NCBI GenBank assembly: GCA_013214365.1
Contig: JABSPI010000242.1
Coordinates: forward strand, 1-7,188
Origin: Erythrobacter sp.
GTDB lineage: Bacteria > Pseudomonadota > Alphaproteobacteria > Sphingomonadales > Sphingomonadaceae
Length of the DNA stretch: 7,188 bases
Reading direction: 5' to 3'
Made by a program: the position numbers and the translations under genes. Each line of letters starts with the position of its first letter. Within the stretch, counting starts at the first letter, position 1. Shown here piece after piece: positions 1-6,691 of this stretch. The notes below the pieces were generated by a model, which had not been told where the DNA came from, made no database searches, and saw nothing but the letters and a program-made list of their open reading frames with translations.

Positions 1-38
1 GCCGGTCTAAGGCTTGCAGCGCGCGGTTAGGGGAATTA

Positions 39-1217
39 ATGCCCCCCGCCATGCAAAACACAGCGACACTGACAGATGCCAGCAATGCGACCCTGACGGG
101 GCGGCCGGTCATCTCCGCCACCGGGCTCTTTACGCCTGCAGAATCGATCACCAACGCCGAACTCGTTGAAAGCTTCAACACCTATGTCGACCGCCACAAT
201 GCGGCCAATGCCGCCGCGATCGAAGCGGGCGAGGTTGAGGCGCTGCACCATTCCTCGGTAGAGTTCATCGAAAAGGCCAGCGGGATCAAAGCGCGCCATG
301 TGATGAGCAAGGCGCCGATTCTTGATCCTGACATCATGACGCCGCGCTGGGGTGCGCGGGGCAATGATGAATGGTCGATGATGGCTGAAATCGGTGTCAC
401 CGCGGCGAAACAGGCGCTCGCAAAGGCAGGGCGCGATGCCAAGGATGTGGACGCGGTGTTGTGCGCGGCCTCAAATATGGAACGCCCTTATCCGGCCATG
501 GCAATCGAGATCCAGCAGGCTTTGGGGATTGAAGGCTTTGGCTTTGACATGAATGTCGCCTGCTCCTCGGCCACTTTCGGGATCCAAACCGCCGCCGATT
601 ATGTCCGCGCAGGCAACGCCAAGAGCGTTCTCGTGGTCAGCCCCGAAATCACTTCCGGCCACCTCAATTGGCGCGACCGGGATAGTCATTTCATCTTTGG
701 CGATGTCGCCACCGCGGTGCTGGTCGAAGACGCAGCGATTGCTCCCAAGAGCCATTGGGAAATCCTCAGCACCAAGCTCAAGACGGTATTTTCAAACAAT
801 ATCCGCAACAATTTCGGTTTCCTCAATCGCGCCGATCCCGACAGCATTGGCACACCTGACAAGCTGTTCGTGCAAGAGGGCCGCAAAGTGTTCAAGGAAG
901 TCGTCCCGATGGTCGCGCAAATGATCATCGACGAGGCGCAAAAACTCGAAATCGATCCTGCGACCTTGCGCCGTTTGTGGTTGCACCAGGCCAATGCCGG
1001 GATGAACCGCCTGATTTCGCAGCGCGTGCTCGGCCACGAGGCCAATGCCGATGAAAGTCCAACAGTGCTCGACACTTATGGCAACACATCAAGCGCGGGC
1101 TCGATCATCGCCTTTCATCTTCATAATGATGATTTGATCGGCGGGGATACGGGGCTAATTTGTAGCTTTGGGGCTGGTTATTCAGCTGGCGTCGTGTTTG
1201 CTCGGAAAGTTGAGTAA
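39..1217 (+). CDS. beta-ketoacyl-ACP synthase III family protein (long form)
   Basis: A 392-residue thiolase-fold condensing enzyme. It should join an acyl-CoA or acyl-ACP primer to malonyl-ACP by decarboxylative Claisen condensation in the cytoplasm. The complete KAS III triad is visible: Cys175 in NVACSSATFG, His316 in LHQANAGMN and Asn349 in YGNTSSAG, followed by the C-terminal glycine loop FGAGYSAG at 377-384. It is about 70 residues longer than housekeeping FabH (about 317 aa). The extra length lies mainly before the catalytic Cys (about residues 45-110), as in the long FabH-like subgroup of DarB and Pseudomonas FabH2-type enzymes, so the primer may not be acetyl-CoA. ATG39 is chosen because AGGGG at 29-33 lies 5 nt upstream; ATG51 is an alternative. 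The last ~25 codons use codons rare elsewhere in the gene (CTA, TCA, ATT, GCT) and the final 40 nt overlap the convergent gene. Family membership is secure; substrate and pathway are not. Confidence 0.93.
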   Translation: MPPAMQNTATLTDASNATLTGRPVISATGLFTPAESITNAELVESFNTYVDRHNAANAAAIEAGEVEALHHSSVEFIEKASGIKARHVMSKAPILDPDIMTPRWGARGNDEWSMMAEIGVTAAKQALAKAGRDAKDVDAVLCAASNMERPYPAMAIEIQQALGIEGFGFDMNVACSSATFGIQTAADYVRAGNAKSVLVVSPEITSGHLNWRDRDSHFIFGDVATAVLVEDAAIAPKSHWEILSTKLKTVFSNNIRNNFGFLNRADPDSIGTPDKLFVQEGRKVFKEVVPMVAQMIIDEAQKLEIDPATLRRLWLHQANAGMNRLISQRVLGHEANADESPTVLDTYGNTSSAGSIIAFHLHNDDLIGGDTGLICSFGAGYSAGVVFARKVE

Positions 1218-2308
1218 CGCGCTTTAGTCCATCGGTTCCATATCAACAGCATTGATCCAGAAAGCTTCCAAATAACCGCTACGGCAAATAACGACACCAA
1301 GCCGTCTATAGCATAGTGGTATGCAAGGTGGACGCTCGAGATCCATATGACAATGGAGAACACACCGAAAAAACATCCTAACCTAGAAGAAACTTTGCGC
1401 ACAGCTATCCAATATAGAAAAGCGATTGCGCAGTGCATACTCGGCATAGCGGTAATCCCGCTACCAAGTCCGGCTTCATTTGAAGTAAAGCGTTCAAGCA
1501 ACATTTCTTGAACACGTAATGTCATTACCGGAATTTCGTCGTTAGCTATTTCCAGATAAGCGATCTGTGCGTCGAAATGTGGATTATCCAGAAGTGGGCC
1601 CACAAAACAGGGGCCAACAGACGCGAGCAGTGTAGCCATCAATCCGCCTATCAACGACCAGCTTAAGACATAGCTGAGAAAGAATTGGTTCCTTAAATTA
1701 TTGTCTACATTTGCGAAAGCGAAGACCAGAACGCCTGGATATAAGAGCAAGAGCCACAAATGATAAAGCAACGCTAGAAAGGCTGTTATAATTGGAAATC
1801 CCAGAGCTGGCTGCAGTACAGTCCAAGGATCGTAACCAAAAAAGAGCGTTTGGTCCCATTTTATGAAAGTGCTGTCCCAGCTGTATGTTGTAAACAAAGG
1901 TATGGCGGCTTTCATTTCTGAAAAAAAGGGAATGATAGCAATCGCAATTAGCAAGAGTGGGAGTCCCCCGGCGAAGGCCTTCGCTATCTGCTTATTCCAG
2001 TACCGAGCTTTGAGATACTGGAAGGGACTTTCTGGCCGGTGGCGTATCAATTGAAAAGGAATGGCTCCTAAGACGCCGAATAAGAAAAAAGCAAAGAAAA
2101 GAGATGCATTGTGCGAGACGGTATCGAACGGCAAGCGGATGCCTTTTGATTTCAATAGTCCCACACATAAAAAAAACAGGGCGAGGCTCGTCATGAAAAT
2201 CGGTATTTCACTGAGCCAGCGTTGAAACAGAGATCTTTGGTTCGGCGCCGTTAACAGACGCAGACCACCGCTTGCATGTTGAGGGTTTTGCTCCACTGCT
2301 CTTTTCAT
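1178..2308 (-). CDS. PAP2-superfamily membrane protein, inositolphosphorylceramide synthase (Aur1)-like
   Basis: A 376-residue polytopic inner-membrane protein. Hydrophobic segments lie near residues 33-52, 66-88, 108-132, 168-197, 208-232, 290-304, 311-328 and 333-357. The PAP2 active site is seen as MPSMH (His292) and SVHLAYHYAID (His331, Asp335). This His...His-x3-Asp triad, and the WDQTLFFGYDPW stretch at 151-162 ahead of it, match the PAP2_3/Aur1-like group, which transfers phospho-head groups between lipids or removes lipid phosphates. A role in head-group transfer to sphingolipid or another envelope lipid fits sphingomonads and the lipid genes around it, but is inference. Hand-counted GC is 27/60 at 1261-1320 and 30/60 at 1921-1980, against 36/60 in psd at 3061-3120, which suggests horizontal acquisition. 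The start has no clear Shine-Dalgarno; Met39 would delete the cytoplasmic N-terminus. It could equally be a lipid phosphatase. Confidence 0.85.
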   Translation of the reverse strand: MKRAVEQNPQHASGGLRLLTAPNQRSLFQRWLSEIPIFMTSLALFFLCVGLLKSKGIRLPFDTVSHNASLFFAFFLFGVLGAIPFQLIRHRPESPFQYLKARYWNKQIAKAFAGGLPLLLIAIAIIPFFSEMKAAIPLFTTYSWDSTFIKWDQTLFFGYDPWTVLQPALGFPIITAFLALLYHLWLLLLYPGVLVFAFANVDNNLRNQFFLSYVLSWSLIGGLMATLLASVGPCFVGPLLDNPHFDAQIAYLEIANDEIPVMTLRVQEMLLERFTSNEAGLGSGITAMPSMHCAIAFLYWIAVRKVSSRLGCFFGVFSIVIWISSVHLAYHYAIDGLVSLFAVAVIWKLSGSMLLIWNRWTKARYSTFRANTTPAE

Positions 2309-2445
2309 CTCTAACGCAGACTAGACACTAAAACGGCAATCTCAACTAAGGTTTGGCCGGCTGTCCACCAAAAACAGAGGGTGGATGGCAATTAGGCTCA
2401 TGGAATGTACTAAGTCTGCTTGCGGCACAGACTAGTCGCCCCTAA
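2309..2445. repeat. divergent spacer with CAGACTAG repeats and two small inverted repeats
   Basis: This is the spacer between the divergently transcribed PAP2-family gene and psd. CAGACTAG occurs directly at 2317-2324 and 2428-2435. The second copy also pairs with an inverted copy carrying one extra A (CTAAGTCTG, 2410-2418) across a 9-nt loop, 11 nt before the psd ATG. A separate perfect 6-bp inverted repeat, TCCACC (2364-2369) and GGTGGA (2380-2385), surrounds an A-rich 10-nt loop. These may be operator sites, a short hairpin in the psd leader, or remains of a small insertion; the sequence alone does not decide. No convincing forward promoter for psd was recognised. Confidence 0.45.
2318..2345 (-). 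promoter_or_regulatory. possible promoter of the PAP2-family gene, near-leaderless
   Basis: Read on the reverse strand, TTGAGA (2345-2340, five of six matches to TTGACA) is followed after 16 nt by TAGTCT (2323-2318, three of six matches to TATAAT, with TA and the final T kept). Transcription would start about 3 nt before the ATG at 2308, giving an almost leaderless mRNA. That would explain why no spaced Shine-Dalgarno is seen. The -10 match is poor, so this is tentative. Confidence 0.28.
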
Positions 2446-3204
2446 ATGGTCCGCATGGCAGGTGAAATTCTCGATAATCGGGGCCGCGGCGACGCAAGTT
2501 GGGGCTGGCCCACCATCCATCCCGAAGGTCGCAAATATGGCGTAATCGCCTTGTTGATCACCGTGATCCCGTTCGTGTTCGATTGGGAAATTATCGGTTG
2601 GCCGATGCTGTTTCTCTCGATCGGTGTGTTCGCGTTTTTCCGTGACCCTGAACGTGTGGTGCCGCAGGACGATAATGCGATCGTTGCGCCCGCGGACGGG
2701 CTGGTCACTTTGATCGAGACGGTCGAACCTCCGGCCGAGCTGCAAATTGACGATGGATCTGGCAACATGGGGCTGGCCTCTGGGCCGGTGACCCGCATTT
2801 CGATTTTTATGAGCGTGTTCGACGTGCACATCAATCGCTCGCCCATTCCCGGAACGGTGCGGCGCGTTGTCTATGTGCCGGGCAAGTTTATGAATGCTGA
2901 TCTCGACAAAGCGAGCGAAGAGAATGAACGCCAGCACATGCTGGTTGAGCGGGCCGATGGCTTGATGATCGGCTTTACCCAGATTGCGGGATTGGTTGCG
3001 CGGCGGATTGTGCCCTTTGTCAAACCCGGTGACACGGTCGCCAAAGGTCAGCGGGTTGGGCTGATCCGGTTTGGCAGCCGGGTCGATGTCTATCTCCCGA
3101 CCGGAACGGCGTCGAAAGTTCTGATGGGCCAACGCATCGTTGCGGGCGAGACCATCCTGGCCGAAGTGGGTGCGAGCGCACTCCTCGAAGGCGTGGCGCA
3201 ATAG
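2446..3204 (+). CDS. psd: phosphatidylserine decarboxylase proenzyme (short form)
   Basis: A 252-residue proenzyme that decarboxylates phosphatidylserine to phosphatidylethanolamine at the inner membrane. It cleaves itself to create a pyruvoyl cofactor. The processing site is Gly210-Ser211 in [11 protein letters not shown]: Ser211 becomes the pyruvoyl group of a small alpha chain of about 42 residues. Asp84 in APADG and His128 in FDVHINR complete the Asp-His-Ser self-cleavage triad known for the family. The GSR motif replaces the LGST of the longer E. coli enzyme, which is normal for the short 'archaeal-type' Psd of alphaproteobacteria. Two hydrophobic stretches at about 31-45 and 49-65 anchor it. 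Start choice is uncertain: ATG2446 and ATG2455 (Met4) both lack a good Shine-Dalgarno. pssA follows after 31 nt, so the two steps of phosphatidylethanolamine synthesis are encoded consecutively. Confidence 0.96.
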   Translation: MVRMAGEILDNRGRGDASWGWPTIHPEGRKYGVIALLITVIPFVFDWEIIGWPMLFLSIGVFAFFRDPERVVPQDDNAIVAPADGLVTLIETVEPPAELQIDDGSGNMGLASGPVTRISIFMSVFDVHINRSPIPGTVRRVVYVPGKFMNADLDKASEENERQHMLVERADGLMIGFTQIAGLVARRIVPFVKPGDTVAKGQRVGLIRFGSRVDVYLPTGTASKVLMGQRIVAGETILAEVGASALLEGVAQ

Positions 3205-3235
3205 TGGCCTATGTCTGGGTCTGGGGGGTGTTCGG

Positions 3236-4093
3236 GTGAGCAAGGAAACCCGCTCTGCCAAAGATCGTGCTCTGCCGGCGCGGGTTGGGCCCAAGGCTGA
3301 TGAGCAAGAGGATGGCAAAGCGCCCAGCGATGGCAGCCGCCTGACGCTCAGAGCGATGTTGCCCAACGCGATTACCGCTGCGGCTTTATGTGCCGGCTTG
3401 ACCGGCGTGCGTTTCGCGATTGAAGGGCTGTGGGTTTACGCGGTTCTTGCGATCGTGTTGGCGGGGGTTCTGGACGGGATTGACGGGCGCATTGCGCGGT
3501 TATTGCATGCGCAATCGCGCTTCGGGGCGGAGCTTGATTCGCTTGCGGATTCGCTCTCTTTCGGAATGGCGCCTGCGCTGATCTTGTATATGTGGTCGCT
3601 GCAAGACCTCGACCGGTTTGGTTGGTTTGCTGCGCTTGCCTTTGCGATATGTTGCGCCTTGCGGCTTGCCCGGTTCAATGCGCGGATCGACATCGAGGAT
3701 CAGCCCCACCGTCAGGCCGGATTTTTGACCGGTGTGCCGGCGCCAGTTGGCGCGGGGCTCGCTTTCACGCCCTGCTATCTGTGGTTTGAGACCGGTATGG
3801 AAATTTTCCGTAATCCGGTTGTTCTGGCTGTATGGCTAGCGGTGATTGCAGTGTTGATGATCTCTAACATCGCTACGCTCAGCTGGGGAGCGATCCGGCC
3901 GCGGCGCGATGTGCGCCTGCCATTGCTGGCATTTTTCGCCTTGGCCTTCGCGGCAATACTTCTGGAGCCGTGGTGGTCGCTCACCGCGATCAGTGCGATC
4001 TACCTCGCCTTGATGCCATATGTTTTGGTCAAATATGCCGGGATCAAAAAACGCCGTGCACAAGCCGAAGCAGCGGGCGAGACGGCGACATAA
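3236..4093 (+). CDS. pssA: CDP-diacylglycerol--serine O-phosphatidyltransferase
   Basis: A 285-residue integral membrane enzyme that condenses CDP-diacylglycerol with L-serine to phosphatidylserine, the substrate of the adjacent Psd. The CDP-alcohol phosphotransferase signature is complete: D80-x2-D83-G-x2-A-R-x8-G97-x3-D101-x3-D105, whose four aspartates bind the two metal ions. Hydrophobic segments follow through to about residue 268, then a short basic/Ala-rich tail. The open frame extends upstream to ATG3140 inside psd, but GTG3236 is preferred: GGGGGG at 3223-3228 lies 7 nt upstream, and the extra 32 residues are only psd read in another frame. The first ~35 residues after GTG are charged and probably cytoplasmic. 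It is probably translated from the psd transcript. No strong terminator was seen after the TAA at 4091-4093. Confidence 0.95.
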   Translation: MSKETRSAKDRALPARVGPKADEQEDGKAPSDGSRLTLRAMLPNAITAAALCAGLTGVRFAIEGLWVYAVLAIVLAGVLDGIDGRIARLLHAQSRFGAELDSLADSLSFGMAPALILYMWSLQDLDRFGWFAALAFAICCALRLARFNARIDIEDQPHRQAGFLTGVPAPVGAGLAFTPCYLWFETGMEIFRNPVVLAVWLAVIAVLMISNIATLSWGAIRPRRDVRLPLLAFFALAFAAILLEPWWSLTAISAIYLALMPYVLVKYAGIKKRRAQAEAAGETAT

Positions 4094-4163
4094 TCACGCC
4101 CCACGGGCTATCTAAGAGCTGTCGTCTTGGAGACTTGCGCCCAGTGGATTATGCGCAGTGGGC

Positions 4164-4460
4164 TTACGCGCAGTCTGGAAGCGGGATTGCGCGTTCACGA
4201 CCACGGGTGGCCCCGGCGACCGAGCGGCGCGCGGTTGATCGGGCATTTTGAACACGCGAAAACGCCGCCTCCTGCATTCCACCACGCAGGCGGACTTCGC
4301 TCGCCTCGACTTGCGGCACAAATCCGGCATCGAGCAATGCGCGTTGATGCCGCACCTCATTATAAGCCCCGCGCCCTCGGACCCAGCTGTCAAGCAGGCT
4401 CAACCCGGTCGCAACCGCCACAAGCGTGAACAGCGCGGTGAGTGTCAGTGCGAGCATCAT
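4164..4460 (-). CDS. small single-pass membrane protein, unknown function
   Basis: A 98-residue reverse-strand product not assigned to a family. Residues 2-23 form one strongly hydrophobic helix, followed by a polar domain. The start is well supported: AGAAAGG (4476-4470) lies 9 nt before ATG4460, with a second ATG immediately after. Codon use is GC-rich at third positions and similar to neighbouring genes, which favours a real gene over an accidental frame. Residues 24-60 look like an ordered cytoplasmic segment; from about 70 on it is Arg/Ala-rich and low in complexity. The gene diverges from rpsB, and its upstream region carries the triple GTTC-N7-GTTC operator starting 112 nt away, so it may be damage-inducible. 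Small SOS-induced membrane proteins that block division are known (Caulobacter SidA, Bacillus YneA), but no sequence similarity to them is claimed. Confidence 0.62.
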   Translation of the reverse strand: MMLALTLTALFTLVAVATGLSLLDSWVRGRGAYNEVRHQRALLDAGFVPQVEASEVRLRGGMQEAAFSRVQNARSTARRSVAGATRGRERAIPLPDCA

Positions 4461-4571
4461 GGCGGGAAACCTTTCTATCGTGATCCTGACATTTCGGGCG
4501 GGCCGGACATGTCAGAGCATTTTAAAACTGGCTGTTTGCGTGGGGACCGATTTCCCGTTGCGAATTGCGGT

Positions 4572-4643
4572 GTTCAATCTTTGTTCCACGTCCTTGTTCC
4601 CTAAGTGTTCCCACCTGTCAATGAATTTGTTCTATTTTCGTTC
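4572..4643. promoter_or_regulatory. triple LexA-type operator (three GTTC-N7-GTTC boxes)
   Basis: Three exact GTTC-N7-GTTC direct repeats occur within 72 nt: 4572-4586 (spacer aatcttt), 4596-4610 (spacer cctaagt) and 4629-4643 (spacer tattttc). Half-sites start at offsets 0, 11, 24, 35, 57 and 68. GTTC-N7-GTTC is the established LexA recognition sequence of alphaproteobacteria (Rhodobacter, Caulobacter), unlike the palindromic CTG-N10-CAG of E. coli. One such box in about 100 nt has a chance of roughly 0.0015 on one strand in random sequence; three are very unlikely by chance. Box 3 ends 62 nt before the micro-ORF at 4706, 215 nt before rpsB, and box 1 lies 111 nt from the divergent membrane-protein gene. 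A perfect TTGACA lies on the reverse strand between boxes 2 and 3 (4621-4616), but no matching -10 was seen 16-18 nt on. Confidence 0.7.
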
Positions 4644-4705
4644 ACATTGGACATTTCTTCGCAATTGCCGCCAATTTCGCTGGATTTTGCGCGAAGGAGC
4701 GGCTA

Positions 4706-4771
4706 ATGGCGCTCGCACTCGCACAGGGTCGTCCCGAATCACCGGGGCAAGTCTGCGCGAAATTCACATGA
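4706..4771 (+). CDS. possible 21-codon micro-ORF in the rpsB leader
   Basis: A short frame of 21 codons begins at ATG4706 behind AAGGAG (4694-4699), the strongest ribosome-binding site in the window, with ideal 6-nt spacing. The peptide starts MALALAQGRPESPG and ends CAKFT. It has no membrane segment. Its TGA overlaps a further ATG (ATGA, 4768-4771) whose frame runs out of phase through the rpsB start to 5037 and is not believed. It lies 62 nt downstream of the triple LexA-type operator and 87 nt upstream of rpsB. It may be a leader peptide, an SOS-induced small protein, or a start left over from a lost gene. A chance frame is still possible. Confidence 0.35.
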   Translation: MALALAQGRPESPGQVCAKFT

Positions 4772-4858
4772 AAGGCGCTTCATACCGGTGCTGGCCCCGC
4801 GGGATCTCCGCATGGCAGTTCCAAGCCTTTCAGAGGAACAACCGGAAAGGAAATACCT
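4772..4858 (+). promoter_or_regulatory. rpsB 5' leader with hairpins and ribosome-binding site
   Basis: The stretch between the micro-ORF and rpsB contains GCGG-GATCT-CCGC. A second hairpin pairs GTTCC (4818-4822) with GGAAC (4835-4839), and beyond a small internal loop GG (4814-4815) can pair with CC (4842-4843). It ends just before the rpsB Shine-Dalgarno AAAGG (4846-4850, 8 nt from the ATG). Many bacteria let free S2 repress its own operon through a structured leader, so this hairpin is a candidate S2 target. That role is inference; no specific known leader motif was recognised. Confidence 0.35.
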
Positions 4859-5641
4859 ATGGCGGCCACTACCGTCACAATGCAGCAATTGATCGAGGCC
4901 GGCGCACATTTCGGCCACCAGACCCACCGCTGGAACCCGCGGATGAAGCCGTATATCTTCGGCGCCCGCAACGGTGTTCACATCATCGACCTGTCGCAGA
5001 CCGTGCCGCTGTTCGCGCGCGCTCTGGACTTTGTTGAGCAAACTGTGCGCGCAGGCGGCAAGGTTCTGTTCGTCGGCACCAAGCGTCAGGCGCAAGAGCC
5101 GATCGCGGAAGCTGCCCGTGCCAGCGGTCAGCACTTCGTCAATCACCGTTGGCTCGGCGGCATGCTGACCAATTGGAAAACCATCAGCGGTTCGATCAAG
5201 CGTCTCAAGACCCTTGAAGAGCAGCTCTCGGGTGACACCAGCGGCTTCACCAAGAAAGAGGTTCTGCAACTCACGCGTGAGCGCGACAAGCTTGAGCTTT
5301 CGCTGGGTGGTATCCGCGACATGGGCGGCGTTCCTGACGTGATGTTCGTGATCGACGCCAACAAAGAAGATCTGGCGATCAAGGAAGCCGCCGTTCTGGG
5401 CATTCCGGTGATCGGTGTGCTCGACACCAATGTCGACCCCAGCGGGATTGCATTCCCGGTCCCCGGCAATGACGATGCCAGCCGCGCTGTGCGTCTGTAT
5501 TGTCAAGCGATTGGCGATGCCGCCAATGCGGGCCGCGGTGGTGCAGCGCACGACACCGGCGCCGATGTCGGTGCGATGGCTGAGCCCCCCGCAGAAGCGC
5601 CCGAAGTTACCGAAGCCCCAGAGGCCGCGGCGGACGCCTGA
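4859..5641 (+). CDS. rpsB: 30S ribosomal protein S2
   Basis: A 260-residue S2 (uS2), a late-assembling protein of the small ribosomal subunit that binds between head and body and helps S1 associate. Diagnostic stretches are the N-terminal [17 protein letters not shown] (11-27), [12 protein letters not shown] (95-106), the coiled-coil region about 112-150, and [19 protein letters not shown] (159-177). [11 protein letters not shown] then [16 protein letters not shown] follow at 181-211. The last ~35 residues are an acidic Ala/Glu/Pro-rich tail, common in alphaproteobacterial S2. Length is slightly above the E. coli protein (241 aa) because of this tail. The start is fixed by AAAGG at 4846-4850. 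It heads the rpsB-tsf operon; its promoter was not located with confidence in 4461-4858. Confidence 0.99.
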   Translation: MAATTVTMQQLIEAGAHFGHQTHRWNPRMKPYIFGARNGVHIIDLSQTVPLFARALDFVEQTVRAGGKVLFVGTKRQAQEPIAEAARASGQHFVNHRWLGGMLTNWKTISGSIKRLKTLEEQLSGDTSGFTKKEVLQLTRERDKLELSLGGIRDMGGVPDVMFVIDANKEDLAIKEAAVLGIPVIGVLDTNVDPSGIAFPVPGNDDASRAVRLYCQAIGDAANAGRGGAAHDTGADVGAMAEPPAEAPEVTEAPEAAADA

Positions 5642-5684
5642 TTTTGATCTGCGCGCCGCGTGCGCGTCACAAACCCCCATTACC

Positions 5685-5714
5685 GCGCCGGGCACACCTG
5701 AACGGGCCCGGCGC
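5685..5714 (+). promoter_or_regulatory. stem-loop in the rpsB-tsf spacer (possible attenuator)
   Basis: A perfect 9-bp inverted repeat pairs GCGCCGGGC (5685-5693) with GCCCGGCGC (5706-5714) around a 12-nt loop. It sits in the 97-nt gap between rpsB and tsf. It is very GC-rich but is followed by CCAATATG rather than a T-run, so it is not a standard intrinsic terminator. It may protect the upstream rpsB message or set the rpsB-to-tsf ratio. Confidence 0.6.
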
Positions 5715-5738
5715 CCCAATATGTAAAAGGAATTTCCC

Positions 5739-6665
5739 ATGGCCGATTTCACCGTCGCCGATGTGAAGACCCTGCGCGAGAAAACCGGCGCAGGTATGAT
5801 GGATGCCAAAAAGGCGCTGACCGAAGCGGGCGGCGATATCGAAGCTGCGGTTGACGCTCTGCGTGCCAAAGGCCTCGCCACCGCTCAGAAAAAGTCGAGC
5901 CGTACCGCCGCAGAAGGTCTGGTCGGTGTGGCTGTCGAAGCGACCAAGGGCGTTGCCGTTGAAGTCAACTCGGAAACCGACTTCGTTGCCAAGAACGACC
6001 AGTTCCAGGACTTCGTGCGCAACACCACGCAGGTCGCTCTGACTTTGTCGGCGGACGATGTCGAAGGCCTCAAGGCCGCTGCCTATCCCGATGGCGGCAC
6101 CATTGCCGAGAAGCTGACCGACAACATCGCCACGATCGGCGAGAACCAGCAGATCCGCCGGATGAAGACCGTTGCGGTCAATTCGGGCGCGGTTGTGTCG
6201 TACATGCACAACGCCGCAGCCGAAGGGCTTGGCAAGATTGGCGTTCTGGTTGCTCTGGAAAGCGACATTGCCGCTGACGTGCTCGAGCCGTTCGGCAAGC
6301 AGCTCGCCATGCACATCGCCTCGATGTTCCCGCAGGCACTCGACGCTGACGGCCTCGACGCCGCTGTGATCGAGCGTGAGCGCGCGATTGCTCAGGAAAA
6401 GGCCGCCGAAAGCGGCAAGCCTGAAAACGTGCAGGAGAAAATGGTCGAAGGCGCGATCAAGAAATTCGCCAAGGAAAACGCGCTGCTGAGCCAGATGTTC
6501 GTGATGGACAACAAAACCAGCGTGGCCGATGTGGTTGCCAAATTCGGCAAGGACAATGGCGGCTCGGTGACCCTGACCGATTACGTTCGCTTCCAGCTGG
6601 GCGAAGGCATCGAGAAGGAAGAAGCCGACTTTGCAGCAGAAGTTGCTGCGGCGGTTGGCGGCTAA
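5739..6665 (+). CDS. tsf: elongation factor Ts
   Basis: A 308-residue EF-Ts, the cytoplasmic guanine-nucleotide exchange factor that recycles EF-Tu-GDP to EF-Tu-GTP. The N-terminal UBA-like domain (about 1-50) contains [16 protein letters not shown] (12-27). The hallmark SETDFVAKN follows at 78-86: Asp81 and Phe82 correspond to the E. coli residues that intrude near the EF-Tu magnesium site. The core continues with MHIASMFP (191-198), a helical hairpin at about 205-255 with the [17 protein letters not shown] signature, and the C-terminal [20 protein letters not shown] (283-302). Length exceeds E. coli (283 aa) modestly, normal for alphaproteobacteria. AAGGA at 5727-5731, 7 nt before the ATG, fixes the start. 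It follows rpsB in the usual order and is closed by a strong terminator 26 nt after its TAA. Confidence 0.99.
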   Translation: MADFTVADVKTLREKTGAGMMDAKKALTEAGGDIEAAVDALRAKGLATAQKKSSRTAAEGLVGVAVEATKGVAVEVNSETDFVAKNDQFQDFVRNTTQVALTLSADDVEGLKAAAYPDGGTIAEKLTDNIATIGENQQIRRMKTVAVNSGAVVSYMHNAAAEGLGKIGVLVALESDIAADVLEPFGKQLAMHIASMFPQALDADGLDAAVIERERAIAQEKAAESGKPENVQEKMVEGAIKKFAKENALLSQMFVMDNKTSVADVVAKFGKDNGGSVTLTDYVRFQLGEGIEKEEADFAAEVAAAVGG

Positions 6666-6691
6666 ACGCGCTTCCACTCAAGACAGAAACG

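Noticed and set aside
3140..3235. N-terminal extension of pssA to ATG3140
   Set aside because: These 32 codons overlap psd in another frame and lack a ribosome-binding site, whereas GTG3236 has GGGGGG at 7 nt.
2410..3366. A 318-codon reverse-strand frame across psd
   Set aside because: It is antisense to a gene with full catalytic motifs; the product is Arg/His-rich low-complexity sequence typical of an antisense frame.
4139..4163. GCCCA/TGGGC inverted repeat between pssA and the small reverse-strand gene
   Set aside because: Only 5 bp with a 15-nt loop and no T-run on either strand, so it is not called as a terminator.
4616..4621. Perfect TTGACA on the reverse strand inside the LexA-type operator as a full promoter
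   Set aside because: No TAnnnT-like -10 lies 15-18 nt downstream; noted only as a -35-like hexamer.
4426..5037. A 203-codon forward frame running through the operator, the leader and into rpsB
   Set aside because: It overlaps the rpsB start out of frame, covers the LexA-type boxes and shows no domain; the real S2 start has its own ribosome-binding site.
4739..5881. A 380-codon open frame on the reverse strand across rpsB
   Set aside because: It lies opposite the certain rpsB gene and the start of tsf; its composition is what GC-rich antisense frames usually give, and no family is recognisable.
5667..6677. A 336-codon open frame on the reverse strand across tsf
   Set aside because: It mirrors the well-supported tsf gene and has no recognisable domain or plausible start context.
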